Assembly: GCF_900119845.1 (NCBI RefSeq)
Contig: NZ_FPKU01000001.1
Location: 1,025,528-1,089,527 of the forward strand
Source of the DNA: Devosia enhydra
GTDB lineage: Bacteria > Pseudomonadota > Alphaproteobacteria > Rhizobiales > Devosiaceae
DNA length: 64,000 nt
Direction: 5' to 3'
Shown: positions 19,535 through 29,456 of the stretch, one piece after another
Layout: every line of letters begins with the position of its first letter
Numbering within the stretch: the stretch's first letter is position 1
Translations under genes and position numbers: made by a program
The notes under the pieces: generated by a model
What the model was told of the DNA's origin: nothing
The model's database searches: none
The model's input: the letters and a program-made list of their open reading frames with translations, nothing else

Positions 19535-20644
19535 TCAATCTAGGTCAAACACAAGGACGTGTTCCGGCCTGAGGCGCAGGTGAATGTCCTTTCCCGGCAC
19601 CAGAGCGGCATCGGACGCCTGCCGGATCTCCAGCGGCCGGTCGAGCCCCTCGACCCTGACCTCGCAAAGATCGATGCCGACGGCGCCGCGGATCGATACG
19701 ATTCGCCCCGGCACTCCCTGCCCCGGCGCGACGAGTTCAAGCGGGCCCACGGGCCTGAGGGCGACCACGATACGCGCTCCATCCGCCCGGCCGGGGGCAG
19801 GAACGGGGCCGAGTGGGGTCGCTGCCATGCCGGACGAGACTTTTGCGACGATTTCGCTCAGCGGCGAGAAAAACCGCGCGGCCCCCAGGTCGACCGGCGT
19901 GCGGTAGATGGCGCGCGCGGTATCGATCTGCGCGATCCGCCCGCGACGAAGTAACGCAACGCGGTCCCCCAGCAGCATGGCCTCTTCGGGATCATGAGTG
20001 ACGATGATCGTGGTGGCGTGCGTCTCGCGGAGAATCGCGAGCGTCTCGCCCCGCACCGTCTCGCGCATGCGCGCATCAAGGCTCGAGAACGGTTCGTCGA
20101 GCATCAAGAGGCCGGGCCGCGGCGCGATGGAGCGCGCCAGAGCCAGCCGCTGCTGCTGCCCACCCGAGAGCATGTGCGGATAGTCGCGCTCGCGCTCGGC
20201 CAAACCCACCCGTCGCAGGGCCTGCCGGGCTTGAGCCAGAGCGGCAGCGCGCCCGATCCGGCGGAGCCCGAAGGTGACGTTCTCGAGCAGCGAGAGATGC
20301 GGGAACAGGGCAAAATCCTGGAACATCATGCCGATACCGCGCCTGTCTGGCGGCAACGAGAACCCGGCGGCGGCGACCACGCGCTCGTTGATGCGCACCT
20401 GTCCCGCCGTGACCGGCAGGATGCCGGCCGCAACGCGAAGCAGCGTCGATTTGCCAGATCCCGATTCCCCGAGAAGGCAGACGATCTCGCCCGGCTTCAA
20501 AGCCAGCGATAGCCCATCGAGGACTTTCTTGCCCCCAAGGACCGCATCGACGGCGTCAAAGGACAGCCCGGCGGCAAAGCTCACACCCGCGGTGCCCCGG
20601 GGGCCCCAGGCTGCGTCGTCCCGATCCGGCTCAATCTGCGTCAT
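19535..20644 (-). CDS. ABC transporter ATP-binding protein, FbpC/PotA type, without partner genes
   Basis: 369 residues. Walker A GESGSGKSTLLR, Q-loop MMFQDFALFPHLS, signature LSGGQQQRLALARS, Walker B LLMLDEPFSSLDA and switch His in TIIVTHDPEEAM; the last 120 residues form the TOBE-like regulatory domain ending RLRPEHVLVF. This layout is that of ATPases of iron(III), spermidine or sulfate importers. No permease or binding protein is nearby. Its ATG overlaps the scpB stop (ATGA), so it is made with the segregation genes. The transported substrate is unknown. Confidence 0.85.
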   Translation of the reverse strand: MTQIEPDRDDAAWGPRGTAGVSFAAGLSFDAVDAVLGGKKVLDGLSLALKPGEIVCLLGESGSGKSTLLRVAAGILPVTAGQVRINERVVAAAGFSLPPDRRGIGMMFQDFALFPHLSLLENVTFGLRRIGRAAALAQARQALRRVGLAERERDYPHMLSGGQQQRLALARSIAPRPGLLMLDEPFSSLDARMRETVRGETLAILRETHATTIIVTHDPEEAMLLGDRVALLRRGRIAQIDTARAIYRTPVDLGAARFFSPLSEIVAKVSSGMAATPLGPVPAPGRADGARIVVALRPVGPLELVAPGQGVPGRIVSIRGAVGIDLCEVRVEGLDRPLEIRQASDAALVPGKDIHLRLRPEHVLVFDLD

Positions 20645-21318
20645 GCGTTCCGATCCTCTTCCGGGCTCTCTTCGAGCCCCGGATCGTCGGGGTCAAGCGG
20701 TTCCTCATCCTCGCGCAGCGGACCATCGAAAGGCAGCGGCACCTGCATGCCGGGCGGAAGGCGGGCCGACAGCAGCCCTGCGCCCTTGAGATCCTCGAGC
20801 CCGGGCAGGTCTGCCAGCGCTTCGAGACCGAAATGGTCGAGGAAAGCCTCGGTCGTTCCGTAGGTCACCGGGCGCCCCGGCGTACGCCGACGCCCACGCA
20901 TCCGCACCCAGCCCGTTTCCATCAGGATATCGAGCGTGCCCTTGCCGGTCGAAACGCCGCGCACCTCCTCGATTTCAGCGCGTGTCGCCGGCTGGTGATA
21001 GGCAATGATCGACAATGTCTCGAGCGCTGCGCGCGACAAGGGCCGCGCTTCGAGGCTTTCACGCTTCAGAATGAAGGACAGGTCTTCGGCCGTTCGGAAA
21101 GCCCAGCGCGAACCCCGACGGACCAGGTTGACGCCGCGACCCGCATAGCGCCGCTGCAGTTGCGCAAGCAGCGCATCGGGCTGGGCCTGTGGGTCGAGAT
21201 AGGGCGCGATTTCGGCGGCCGAAAGCGGTTCGGCTGAGGCGAATAGGACAGCCTCGACGATGCGCAGATTGCGTTCGAGATTATCGTCGCGCTCGGTGTC
21301 ATCCCTCGCGCGGGTCAT
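20641..21318 (-). CDS. scpB: Segregation and condensation protein ScpB
   Basis: 225 residues. Tandem winged-helix kleisin partner of the SMC complex. Landmarks: IVEAVLFASAEPLSAAEIAP, ETLSIIAYHQPATRAEIEEVRGV and GRPVTYGTTEAFLDHFGL. An acidic tail (residues about 195-225) follows. Start ATG overlaps the scpA stop (ATGA). Confidence 0.95.
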   Translation of the reverse strand: MTRARDDTERDDNLERNLRIVEAVLFASAEPLSAAEIAPYLDPQAQPDALLAQLQRRYAGRGVNLVRRGSRWAFRTAEDLSFILKRESLEARPLSRAALETLSIIAYHQPATRAEIEEVRGVSTGKGTLDILMETGWVRMRGRRRTPGRPVTYGTTEAFLDHFGLEALADLPGLEDLKGAGLLSARLPPGMQVPLPFDGPLREDEEPLDPDDPGLEESPEEDRNA

Positions 21319-22121
21319 GAGGCGCCTCCGTCGCGCGCCTTGCGCCTCAGCAGAAGCGGGCCGAAGGGCAGGCTCTGCTGCACGTCCAGTTGCCCCTGCC
21401 GCACAAGTTCGAGGCTGGAGGCAAAGGTGGACGCGAGCGCCGTCACGCGTTCGGCGGCCGACCCAACATGGCGCCCGAGATACACTTCGAGCGGTACCCA
21501 TTCGGCGGTGTCGCCGATGAGCGTCTGGAGGATGGCCCGCGCCTCCTGCAGCGACCAAACAGTGCGGTGTATCGGCTGATAATCGGCTGGCGCAGTGCGT
21601 TCCCGCTGGCTCGCATAGGCCTTCAACAGGCCAAAGAGATCAGCCTCCCACAAGGCACGTCGCACGATGGCGATCGGCTCCGGGGCGCCGCGCGCGAAGA
21701 CATCCCGACCGCGTTGGGGCCGGTCGAGCAGGCGGGTGGCCGCCTTGCGCATCGCTTCGAGGCGCTTGAGCCTGAACTGAAGCACCGCGGCCAGCATCTC
21801 GCCCGAAGGCTCGTCGTCATTGGTCGTCTGGGGCACCATCAGGCGGCTCTTGAGATAGACGAGCCAGGCCGCCATCACGAGGTAGTCGGCCGCCACCTCT
21901 ATGCGCTTGTCGCGAACCGTGTCGATGAAGCCCAGATACTGCTCCGCCAGCGCCAAGACGGATATGCGCGACATGTCCACCTTCTGGCGGCGGGCAAGCT
22001 CCAGCAGCAGATCGAGGGGTCCCTCATAGGCGCCGAGCTCGACATAGAGAACGTCCGCGTTCGCCAGGGCGCCATCAGGGGCCGTGTCGATCCGGTCGTT
22101 CGATGAATGTGCACTATTCAT
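21315..22121 (-). CDS. scpA: Segregation and condensation protein ScpA
   Basis: 268 residues. Kleisin subunit that bridges SMC heads; N-terminal motif YEGPLDLLLELARRQKVD followed by AEQYLGFID and AADYLVMAAWLVYLKSRLM, as in ScpA. The ATG at 22121 is chosen; a TTG at 22199 would add 26 residues that overlap the SPOR gene. In related genomes nagZ often lies between the SPOR gene and scpA; here the two are only 56 bp apart. Confidence 0.93.
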   Translation of the reverse strand: MNSAHSSNDRIDTAPDGALANADVLYVELGAYEGPLDLLLELARRQKVDMSRISVLALAEQYLGFIDTVRDKRIEVAADYLVMAAWLVYLKSRLMVPQTTNDDEPSGEMLAAVLQFRLKRLEAMRKAATRLLDRPQRGRDVFARGAPEPIAIVRRALWEADLFGLLKAYASQRERTAPADYQPIHRTVWSLQEARAILQTLIGDTAEWVPLEVYLGRHVGSAAERVTALASTFASSLELVRQGQLDVQQSLPFGPLLLRRKARDGGAS

Positions 22122-22177
22122 GCGCGCGACATTTGCCGCGCGCACCCTGTCGGTCAAGCTCTGCGTTGCCGGCGCGC

Positions 22178-25063
22178 TCAGCTGTTGGTCGCGAAGCAAT
22201 CCCCGCCATTGCTCTTGATGGCGGCGCAGATCTGCGTCGCGCTCTGGAGCGAGTTGGCCGGCAGCCGCACGCGATAGGTCACCCGCCCGCCATTGAGCTC
22301 GGCACGCTGGATCACCAGCCCCTGCCCGTTGAAGAGACTGCCCCAGCGCGACTGGATGATACCGGCCTGCTGGCGGGCTTCACCCTCCGTGGGCAGCGAC
22401 ATCATCTGCACATAGGCGTTGGCATTGCCGCCGCTCGACACGGTGGCGGCAGGCGCTGCCGCCGGAGCGGCCGGCTGCCCGATCACCGCAGTCACCGGGT
22501 TGCTCGCCGGCTGCGCTGCGGCAAGCGCGGCGAGCCGACTTTCGCGATTGGTGAGCCTGGGCTGAGGGACAGGCGCCACCAGCGCAGTGTTAAGCGTGGC
22601 CTCGGGGTTGATGCTGACGGGCGCATCGGGCGTGACGGCCGGCACTGCGGTGGATGGGCCGAGAGCGAGCGTGCCAGCCGGTGGACTACCGGCGGGCGTT
22701 GCACCCGAGGCATTGGGCAGGATCGTGCGCGGCTGATTCTCGGTTGCCGCCAGCAGTTCCGACTGCGCGGCGAGGCCACCCGGCAGTTGCGGCACGTTGG
22801 GCCGGTCCACCGGCAGCGCGGAGGTGCCGGCGACGGCGTCGTCACTGCTCACGATGGTGCCGTCCGGCCGCACGGTGACAGTGCGGACCTTGCGGTTGGC
22901 AAGCTCGTTTTCGCCGCCTTCGCCCGCTGCCGATGGTGGCACCTCGGCGATGACATCGGCGACATTGGTCTCGTCGCGCGGCACGAGCTGCTCGCCCCCG
23001 CTCGCGGTAACGCCATCGAGCTGGTTGAACACCACCGATTGCTGCTCGGTCGTCGTACTGGTAGCGGGCGCCGCGACCTTGGCAGGTCCGGCATCGGCGC
23101 TGAGCACTGGTGCGGCGCCGTCTTCACGGCCTGTATTCAGCACCCAGTAAAGCCCAAGGCTCGCGGCAACCAGAAGTACGCCGGCCAAAGCCAGTCCGAT
23201 GAACGGACGCAGCCCGCTGCCCTCAGAGCGCGCAGCCTTCTGCCGCCGCTCACGTCGATACTTGCCTTCCTTGGGCGCAGCCTCGGCGGCGACGCGGCCG
23301 ATTTCCGAACCGGTCGCTGCGGCAGCGGCGAGAATGGCCTGCTCGGCGGCCTCGACGCCGGCGTCCGGCTCCTTGATTGCGCTTTTGCGCGGCGGAAACT
23401 GGCTGCCGAGCGGCGGCACCACCGGAGCGGCCGGCGCGCCCTGCGACGGCGGCTGGCGCACTGCGCCCGTCGGTGCGGCAGAGGTGGCCTGCGGCTTGGG
23501 GGGCACGATGTCGCGCGGCGTCAGATCCACGCGAACCGCTTCGCCAATCAGGCTCTCGATCTCGGCCATCGGATCGTCGAAATCGTCGGCGGCGGCGCGC
23601 GCGCGGTCATGCCCGTGATGGGGCGAAATCGGCGGGACTGCGAAGCTGTCGGCGTCGGGTTCCCGGCGAGCAGGCGACGGTCCGCGCATCGATTGCAGCA
23701 TGGATGGCGGCACGGGGTTCGCGCGCTGCACGGGCGGCTGGCGCTGCTCGATGCTGTCGAGGTTGACCCGCGGCAGCGGCGCAGCGGCGGCCCTTGCATC
23801 CGCTGCGTCCAGATCGGCACGGATCAGGGCTGCGATGGGATCAAGAACGTTGGAGCCGGCATCGGCCTCAGCAGATTTTGCGGTCGCTGGTCCCTGCCCC
23901 GAAACCTGCGGCGTTCCGGACCCAAAGCCGAAGTCGAAATCGAAGTCCCCTGCTGTGCTCGGAGCCCCGGAGGCAGGCTGCGGGTTCGGCGCGCGCCGTG
24001 GCTCGCTGCCGATATCGAGCGTCGGCTCGATCCGGCGCTGGGGCTCGGACGCAGCAGCACGCTGCGGTTCGGGACGCGATTGTTCGGACTTGGCAACGGA
24101 TATGGCCGGAATTTCGATGCGCGGCGCTTCGACTTTCGGGCTCTCGAAACGCAACGGGCCGGGCTCGCGCGCTTCCGCACGGGTGAAAGCGGGCAGCTCG
24201 TCGGCTACCGGTGTCGGCTCCGGCTTCACCGGCTCGACGGGCAAGGCATCGGGGCGGGCGGCGATAGACGGGCCACCGGGAATACGCGGCTCGAAGCGTG
24301 ACTGCTGGGGCGGAGCATCCGGCGAAACCGCAGGAGCGGGCCGCGCTGTCTCGGCCGCCTGGCCTTCCGGATGCACGGAGGGCCTCAGCATCGGCGCTGT
24401 GTCGCGAGCTTCCGGCTTGGGTTCGACCGTCGCCTCGGCCGAGGACGACTGCACCTGCGCTTCCGGGCTGGCCTGTTTTTTCTGCAGCACGCTCAACGGC
24501 TCGGTATTCACCACCGGCTTGAGGTCAGGCAACGCGCCAAAATCGAATTTGCTGGCCTGCGGCTGTGCGGGAGCCACTGACGGCGCCTGCACGAGGGGCG
24601 CGGCAGCTTTTTGCGTTGGCATCTCGCCCACGCGCGGCGCAGCCGGAGCAACGGTGGGTGGCTTTTCAGCAGCAAGTTTTTCCGCGGGCGGCCGTGCCGA
24701 AGCGCTAGCGTCGATGGCGGGCTTTGGAGCCGGACCCACGGCGAGGGGCTGATCCATGCCCGGAATGCGGATCGTGGGCGTCGCAGGCCGCTGCTGGGCC
24801 GGCGCTGGATTGACGGGTGCCGACTGCGGAGCCGGCGCTTGGCCGACCGGCTTCGGCGATGCCGCAGCCTTGGGCGGGGCGGCTGGCACGTCCACGGGCG
24901 TGTCCATGCCCGGAATACGGATACGCGAGGGGGCGGCCGGAGCCGGGGGCGGCGTGACCTTGGTGGTCGACGGCGCCTTTTCGTCCGATGCAGGAGCAGT
25001 GCTGGCCATCAGCCGCGCCAATTCCGCAATCAGATCGTCGGATTTATCGGCCTGGTCTGCCAT
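22178..25063 (-). CDS. SPOR-domain protein with long Pro/Ala-rich N-terminal region
   Basis: 961 residues. A cytoplasmic, disordered Pro/Ala/Glu-rich part of about 610 residues carries the short repeat IRIPGMD twice (residues 48-54 and 98-104). One membrane helix (PFIGLALAGVLLVAASLGLYW, about 620-640) follows, then a periplasmic linker and a C-terminal SPOR domain (NAYVQMMSLPTEGEARQQA ... GDCFATNS). SPOR domains bind glycan strands lacking stem peptides at the division site, so a septal role is likely. Conserved neighbour of argS in this order. Confidence 0.88.
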   Translation of the reverse strand: MADQADKSDDLIAELARLMASTAPASDEKAPSTTKVTPPPAPAAPSRIRIPGMDTPVDVPAAPPKAAASPKPVGQAPAPQSAPVNPAPAQQRPATPTIRIPGMDQPLAVGPAPKPAIDASASARPPAEKLAAEKPPTVAPAAPRVGEMPTQKAAAPLVQAPSVAPAQPQASKFDFGALPDLKPVVNTEPLSVLQKKQASPEAQVQSSSAEATVEPKPEARDTAPMLRPSVHPEGQAAETARPAPAVSPDAPPQQSRFEPRIPGGPSIAARPDALPVEPVKPEPTPVADELPAFTRAEAREPGPLRFESPKVEAPRIEIPAISVAKSEQSRPEPQRAAASEPQRRIEPTLDIGSEPRRAPNPQPASGAPSTAGDFDFDFGFGSGTPQVSGQGPATAKSAEADAGSNVLDPIAALIRADLDAADARAAAAPLPRVNLDSIEQRQPPVQRANPVPPSMLQSMRGPSPARREPDADSFAVPPISPHHGHDRARAAADDFDDPMAEIESLIGEAVRVDLTPRDIVPPKPQATSAAPTGAVRQPPSQGAPAAPVVPPLGSQFPPRKSAIKEPDAGVEAAEQAILAAAAATGSEIGRVAAEAAPKEGKYRRERRQKAARSEGSGLRPFIGLALAGVLLVAASLGLYWVLNTGREDGAAPVLSADAGPAKVAAPATSTTTEQQSVVFNQLDGVTASGGEQLVPRDETNVADVIAEVPPSAAGEGGENELANRKVRTVTVRPDGTIVSSDDAVAGTSALPVDRPNVPQLPGGLAAQSELLAATENQPRTILPNASGATPAGSPPAGTLALGPSTAVPAVTPDAPVSINPEATLNTALVAPVPQPRLTNRESRLAALAAAQPASNPVTAVIGQPAAPAAAPAATVSSGGNANAYVQMMSLPTEGEARQQAGIIQSRWGSLFNGQGLVIQRAELNGGRVTYRVRLPANSLQSATQICAAIKSNGGDCFATNS

Positions 25064-25162
25064 ATGATTCACTGCCCCACATGGCAGTGCCTTCTACTAA
25101 GACACGCACTGTCCAGAGACGCGCCCGATATCGGGGGGAGTCATCACGCCAATGCGCCGGAA

Positions 25163-26908
25163 TTATGAAAGTTCGTCCGGCGCAGAGACCCCCAATAGTG
25201 TCAGGCCATTCACCAGAACCTGACGCACGGCGTCGACCAGTGCGAGTCGCGCCAGTGTCAGTTTTGGATCGTCTGAATTAACAAAGCGTAAGCCAACCTC
25301 CTCCTTGCCCTTCGCCCACAACCCATGCAGCGCGCTCGCAAGCTCATAAAGATAGAATGCGATACGATGCGGCTCATGCGCAAGGGCCGCCGATGCAACG
25401 ATGCGGGGCCATTGCGCGATGACCTTGATGAGCTCGAGTTCGGCCGGATGGTCGAGCAGGGAGAGGTCGGCAGAGGCAAGCGCGGGCGCCGAACTGTCGA
25501 GCCCAGGCATGTCCTTGCCGGCATTGCGGAAGATAGAGCGGCAGCGCGCATGGGCGTACTGCACGTAAAACACCGGGTTGTCGCGCGTCTGCGCCTTGAC
25601 CTCGAGGAAGTCGAAGTCGAGCGTCGCGTCGTTCCGCCGGTAGAGCAGCATGAAGCGGGTGGCGTCCGAGCCGACCTCGTCCACAACATCGGCCAGCGTG
25701 ACGAGATCGCCCGACCGCTTGCTCATCTTGACGGGCTCGCCCCCGCGCAGGAGCCGCACCAACTGGCAGATGCGCACATCCATGTCCGCCTCGCCCTCCG
25801 ACACGGCTTTCACCGCCGCCTGCAGGCGCTTGACGTAGCCGGAGTGGTCGGCGCCCAGCACATTGATCATGTGCTTGTATCCCCGCAGATATTTGTTGCG
25901 GTGATAGGCGATGTCAGCGGCGAAATAGGTGTAGGAGCCGTCGGACTTGATCAGAGGCCGATCGACATCGTCACCCCAGTCGGTGGCCCGGAACAGGGTC
26001 TGCTCACGGTCTTCCCAATCGTCAGGGGTCTTCCCCTTGGGCGGATCGAGCCTGCCGTCGTAGATCATGCCCTTCTCCCTCAGCCAGTCGAGCGTCTGCG
26101 CGATGTCGCCATCGGCGCCATGCAGCGTGCGCTCAGAGAAGAAGACGTCGTGCGCGATGCCAAGCTTGGCGAGATCGGCACGAATAAGTTCGAGCATGGC
26201 AGAGACCACCCGCTCCTTGACGAGCGGCATCGTCTCGTCCTCAGGCCGCGAGAGCAGCGAAGCGCCGAATTCAGCTGCCAGCGCCTGGCCCACCGGCACG
26301 AGATAGTCGCCCGGATAGAGCCCGGGCGGGATTTCGATGGCTTCGCCAAGCGCCTCGCGATAGCGCAGCAGCGCCGAGCGGGCGAGCACGTCGATCTGCC
26401 CACCGGCATCGTTGATGTAATATTCCCGCGTCACCGCAAAGCCGGCATAGGCGAGCAGCGAAGCGAGCGCATCGCCGAACACCGCGCCGCGCGTATGGCC
26501 CACATGCATCGGTCCGGTCGGATTGGCCGAAACGTACTCGACATTGACCTTTTCGCCGCCGCCCAGATCAGCCCGACCGAAATCGGCTCCGCCCTCGGCC
26601 ACCCGCGCGAGCAGACCGTGCCAGACCGGCGTTGCAAGCCGGAAATTGATGAAGCCGGGGCCCGCCACCTCGATCGACGTGACGTCCGGGTCTCCCTCGA
26701 AGGCCTCGACGAGCTTCGACGCGACCGCGCGCGGGCTCTGGCCCAGGGGCTTGGCCGCGACCATCGCGGCGTTCGAGGAAAGATCGCCATGGGCGGGATC
26801 GCGCGGGGGCTCCACCACCATGCGGCCGAGGAGATCGGCCGGCAGGTCGGGGTAGAGCTTTTTCATCGCATCGGCGACGCGGACGGCAAACTGCGCGAAA
26901 ACGTCCAT
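25163..26908 (-). CDS. argS: Arginyl-tRNA synthetase
   Basis: 581 residues, class I. N-terminal additional domain [19 protein letters not shown]-type motif [19 protein letters not shown]-type motif [16 protein letters not shown] and a C-terminal anticodon-binding helical domain ending [12 protein letters not shown]. It charges tRNA-Arg. Located between dgt (67 bp) and the SPOR gene (98 bp) on the same strand. Confidence 0.97.
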   Translation of the reverse strand: MDVFAQFAVRVADAMKKLYPDLPADLLGRMVVEPPRDPAHGDLSSNAAMVAAKPLGQSPRAVASKLVEAFEGDPDVTSIEVAGPGFINFRLATPVWHGLLARVAEGGADFGRADLGGGEKVNVEYVSANPTGPMHVGHTRGAVFGDALASLLAYAGFAVTREYYINDAGGQIDVLARSALLRYREALGEAIEIPPGLYPGDYLVPVGQALAAEFGASLLSRPEDETMPLVKERVVSAMLELIRADLAKLGIAHDVFFSERTLHGADGDIAQTLDWLREKGMIYDGRLDPPKGKTPDDWEDREQTLFRATDWGDDVDRPLIKSDGSYTYFAADIAYHRNKYLRGYKHMINVLGADHSGYVKRLQAAVKAVSEGEADMDVRICQLVRLLRGGEPVKMSKRSGDLVTLADVVDEVGSDATRFMLLYRRNDATLDFDFLEVKAQTRDNPVFYVQYAHARCRSIFRNAGKDMPGLDSSAPALASADLSLLDHPAELELIKVIAQWPRIVASAALAHEPHRIAFYLYELASALHGLWAKGKEEVGLRFVNSDDPKLTLARLALVDAVRQVLVNGLTLLGVSAPDELS

Positions 26909-26976
26909 CTTGTCCTTCTGTGCAGACGGGGCGGCATCGATCGGCGCCTGGCAGGCGCCGGTCCGGAGCGCTGGGC

Positions 26977-28128
26977 CTAGCCCAATAGCGGGGAAGCGTC
27001 AAACAGGCGGGAATATTCGGCCAGCGCATAGGGGTCCGTCATCCCGGCAATGAAGTCCGCGACGATGCGAGCTTTCGGCCCTGCCCCCGATGCTGCCGCG
27101 AACGCGGCACCCCAGCGCCCCGGCATGTCGCCCGCCTGCATGTATCGCTTGAAGAGCGCCGCGACCACGTCCTGGCTCGCGCGAACGGGCGCCATCACGC
27201 TGTCATGGCGATAGACCCGCTCGAACAAAAACGCCTTGAGCCGCGCTTCGTCGGCGGCGAGAGGGCTTGAGAACGCGATGAACCCCTGCCCGGCCCCGCG
27301 CACCGCATCGGCACTTTGAGGCGCCAGCGCGGCGATGCGCTGGTCGCTCGCACGAATGGCGTCCTCGATCATGCGGGTGATCAGCCGGCGCTGGATTTCA
27401 TGGGCCTGCCGTCCGGGCTCGATGTCGGGCCAGCGGCCCACCACCTCCTCGGCAATGGGCCCTACAAGCGGCACGGCGCGGAGATCGGAGGGCGTCAAAA
27501 GACCGGCACGCAGGGCATCGTCGATATCGTGGGCGTCATAGGCGATATCGTCGGCGATCGCCGCAACCTGCGCCTCGAGCGAGGCGTAGGTTTGGGGCTC
27601 AAGAGCCGGGCCATCGGGAATATCGGCGAGCGCGGCCATGTCGCCATCGAACGGACCATTGTGCTTGAGCATGCCTTCGAGCGTCTCCCAGGAGAGATTG
27701 AGCCCGTCATGCTCGGCATAGCGATTTTCGAGCAGCGTCACGACCCGCAGGGCCTGGAGGTTATGGTCGAAACCGCCATAAGGCGCCATCAGCTCTGCCA
27801 GCACGCGCTCCCCCGCATGGCCGAAAGGCGTGTGCCCCAGGTCGTGCGCGAGCGCGACGGCTTCGGCGAGGTCTTCGTCGAGTCGCAGCGCCCGCGCGAT
27901 GGACCGCGCGATCTGGCTCACTTCCAGCGTATGCGTCAGCCGCGTGCGAAAATGCTGGCCCTCGTGATGCAGAAACACCTGCGTCTTGTGCTGCAGCCGC
28001 CGGAATGCGGTGGAATGGATAATCCTGTCCCGATCGCGCTGGAACTCCGACCGCGTCGGACTGTCGGTCGTCGCATGGCGCCGGCCGCGGCTTTGCGTGG
28101 CACGCGATGCGTAGGGTGCAAGGCTCAT
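26977..28128 (-). CDS. dgt: dGTP triphosphohydrolase family protein
   Basis: 383 residues. HD-domain phosphohydrolase removing triphosphate from dGTP or other dNTPs. Metal ligands are visible in [18 protein letters not shown] and [18 protein letters not shown], with [18 protein letters not shown] further on. The start [16 protein letters not shown] is typical of the alphaproteobacterial members. Divergent from erpA. Confidence 0.94.
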   Translation of the reverse strand: MSLAPYASRATQSRGRRHATTDSPTRSEFQRDRDRIIHSTAFRRLQHKTQVFLHHEGQHFRTRLTHTLEVSQIARSIARALRLDEDLAEAVALAHDLGHTPFGHAGERVLAELMAPYGGFDHNLQALRVVTLLENRYAEHDGLNLSWETLEGMLKHNGPFDGDMAALADIPDGPALEPQTYASLEAQVAAIADDIAYDAHDIDDALRAGLLTPSDLRAVPLVGPIAEEVVGRWPDIEPGRQAHEIQRRLITRMIEDAIRASDQRIAALAPQSADAVRGAGQGFIAFSSPLAADEARLKAFLFERVYRHDSVMAPVRASQDVVAALFKRYMQAGDMPGRWGAAFAAASGAGPKARIVADFIAGMTDPYALAEYSRLFDASPLLG

Positions 28129-28152
28129 CGGCTTGGGTGGACCTTTTATTTG

Positions 28153-28189
28153 ACGTGGCGCGTTATTAGATTACCACGTGTGATAACGC
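28153..28189. promoter_or_regulatory. Overlapping inverted repeats between dgt and erpA
   Basis: In the 87-bp divergent gap, ACGTGG (28153-28158) pairs with CCACGT (28174-28179), and GCGTTAT (28160-28166) pairs with ATAACGC (28183-28189). The gap must contain both promoters; a TTGACG at 28150-28155 could be a -35 element for erpA. These may be operator sites for an iron-sulfur or iron regulator, but no known consensus is matched. Confidence 0.3.
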
Positions 28190-28215
28190 AGGCCCCGCCA
28201 ACCGGGACGCAGACC

Positions 28216-28566
28216 ATGACCATCTCCCTAGCACCCAATGCCGTGAACCTCACAGAGCGTGCTGCGCGCCGTATCGGCCGCATTCTCTCGAAACAGGCGC
28301 CGAACATGGCGCTTCGCATCTCCGTGTCAGGCGGGGGCTGCTCGGGCTTCCAGTACGAATACGCCGTGGTGCCGGATGCTGCCGGGGACGACGATGTGCG
28401 GCTCGAGCGCGACGAGGCCCGGGTGCTGATCGATTCGCTCAGCCTCGAATTCATGGGCGGCGCCGAAATCGACTTTGTTGATGATCTCATCGGCCAGTCG
28501 TTCCAGATCCGCAATCCCAATGCCGTCGCCTCCTGCGGCTGCGGAACGAGTTTTGCCGTCGCCTGA
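28216..28566 (+). CDS. erpA: Iron-sulfur cluster insertion protein ErpA (A-type carrier)
   Basis: 116 residues. The three cluster-binding cysteines of A-type carriers are present: one in SGGGCSGFQYEY and two in the C-terminal SCGCGTSFAV. It carries Fe-S clusters to apoproteins. Start MTISLAPNAVNLTERAARRI is normal for the family. xthA follows 65 bp later. Confidence 0.93.
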   Translation: MTISLAPNAVNLTERAARRIGRILSKQAPNMALRISVSGGGCSGFQYEYAVVPDAAGDDDVRLERDEARVLIDSLSLEFMGGAEIDFVDDLIGQSFQIRNPNAVASCGCGTSFAVA

Positions 28567-28631
28567 CACGGCGATGGTTGCCTCCCCGGGCAGGCGGCTT
28601 TAGCCTCACGCGCCCGAAGGAGGCCAGATTC

Positions 28632-29411
28632 ATGCGCATCGCGACCTGGAATATCAACGGCATCAAGGCGCGCCTTGGGCTCCTCTTGACCTGGCTGGAG
28701 CAGGAAAAGCCCGACATTGTCGGGTTGCAGGAGATCAAATCGGTCGATGAGGGCTTCCCTCGCGCCGAGATCGAAGCGCTGGGCTACAATGTCGAAACCT
28801 TCGGGCAGAAGAGCTGGAACGGCGTGGCCCTGCTCTCCCGCCTGCCCTTCGATGAAGTGCATCGCGGCCTGCCCGGCGATGACAGCGACGAACAGGCCCG
28901 GCTGATCGAGGGCGTCTTCTCCATCGAGCAGGGCGTGGTCCGGGTGTGCAACATCTACCTGCCCAACGGCAATCCGGTCGATTCGCCGAAATTCCCCTAC
29001 AAGCTGGCCTGGATGGATCGCCTCGCGACCTTTTGCGAGAAACGGCTGGCGCTTGAAGAACCCTTCATTCTCATGGGTGATTTCAACATCATCCCCGCCC
29101 CCATCGACGCACACGACCCCGAGGCCTGGTGGGGAGACGCGCTGTTCCGCCCCGAAAGCCAGGAGCGCTTTCGCGCCTTGCTGAACCTCGGGCTGCGCGA
29201 TGGCCTGCGCGAGGTTACAGACGAAGCCAGCTACACCTTCTGGGATTTTCAGGCGGGCGCATGGCGTCGCAATAACGGTATCCGCATCGATCACCTGCTG
29301 CTGTCGCCGCAAGCCGCTGACCGGCTCGAAATGGTGAAGGTGCATCGCGACGTGCGCGGCTGGGACAAGCCCTCGGACCACGTGCCGGTTGAGGGCCGCT
29401 TCACGCTTTAA
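28632..29411 (+). CDS. xthA: Exodeoxyribonuclease III (AP endonuclease)
   Basis: 259 residues. Base excision repair nuclease. Motifs of the exonuclease III family: MRIATWNINGIKARL, GLQEIKSVDEGFP, NIYLPNGNP, LMGDFNIIP, NNGIRIDHLLLS and SDHVPVEG, giving the full set of catalytic Asn, Glu, Asp and His residues. An AAGGAGG ribosome site sits before the ATG at 28632. Confidence 0.96.
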   Translation: MRIATWNINGIKARLGLLLTWLEQEKPDIVGLQEIKSVDEGFPRAEIEALGYNVETFGQKSWNGVALLSRLPFDEVHRGLPGDDSDEQARLIEGVFSIEQGVVRVCNIYLPNGNPVDSPKFPYKLAWMDRLATFCEKRLALEEPFILMGDFNIIPAPIDAHDPEAWWGDALFRPESQERFRALLNLGLRDGLREVTDEASYTFWDFQAGAWRRNNGIRIDHLLLSPQAADRLEMVKVHRDVRGWDKPSDHVPVEGRFTL

Positions 29412-29456
29412 GGTCTGAAAATGCACGCCCCGCAGATCGGGGGCGGCCGTGTTCAC

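Noticed and set aside
22103-24301. 732-codon open frame on the + strand
   Set aside because: It lies fully opposite the SPOR-domain gene, is rich in Arg, Gly and Ala without domains, and is a GC-bias shadow.
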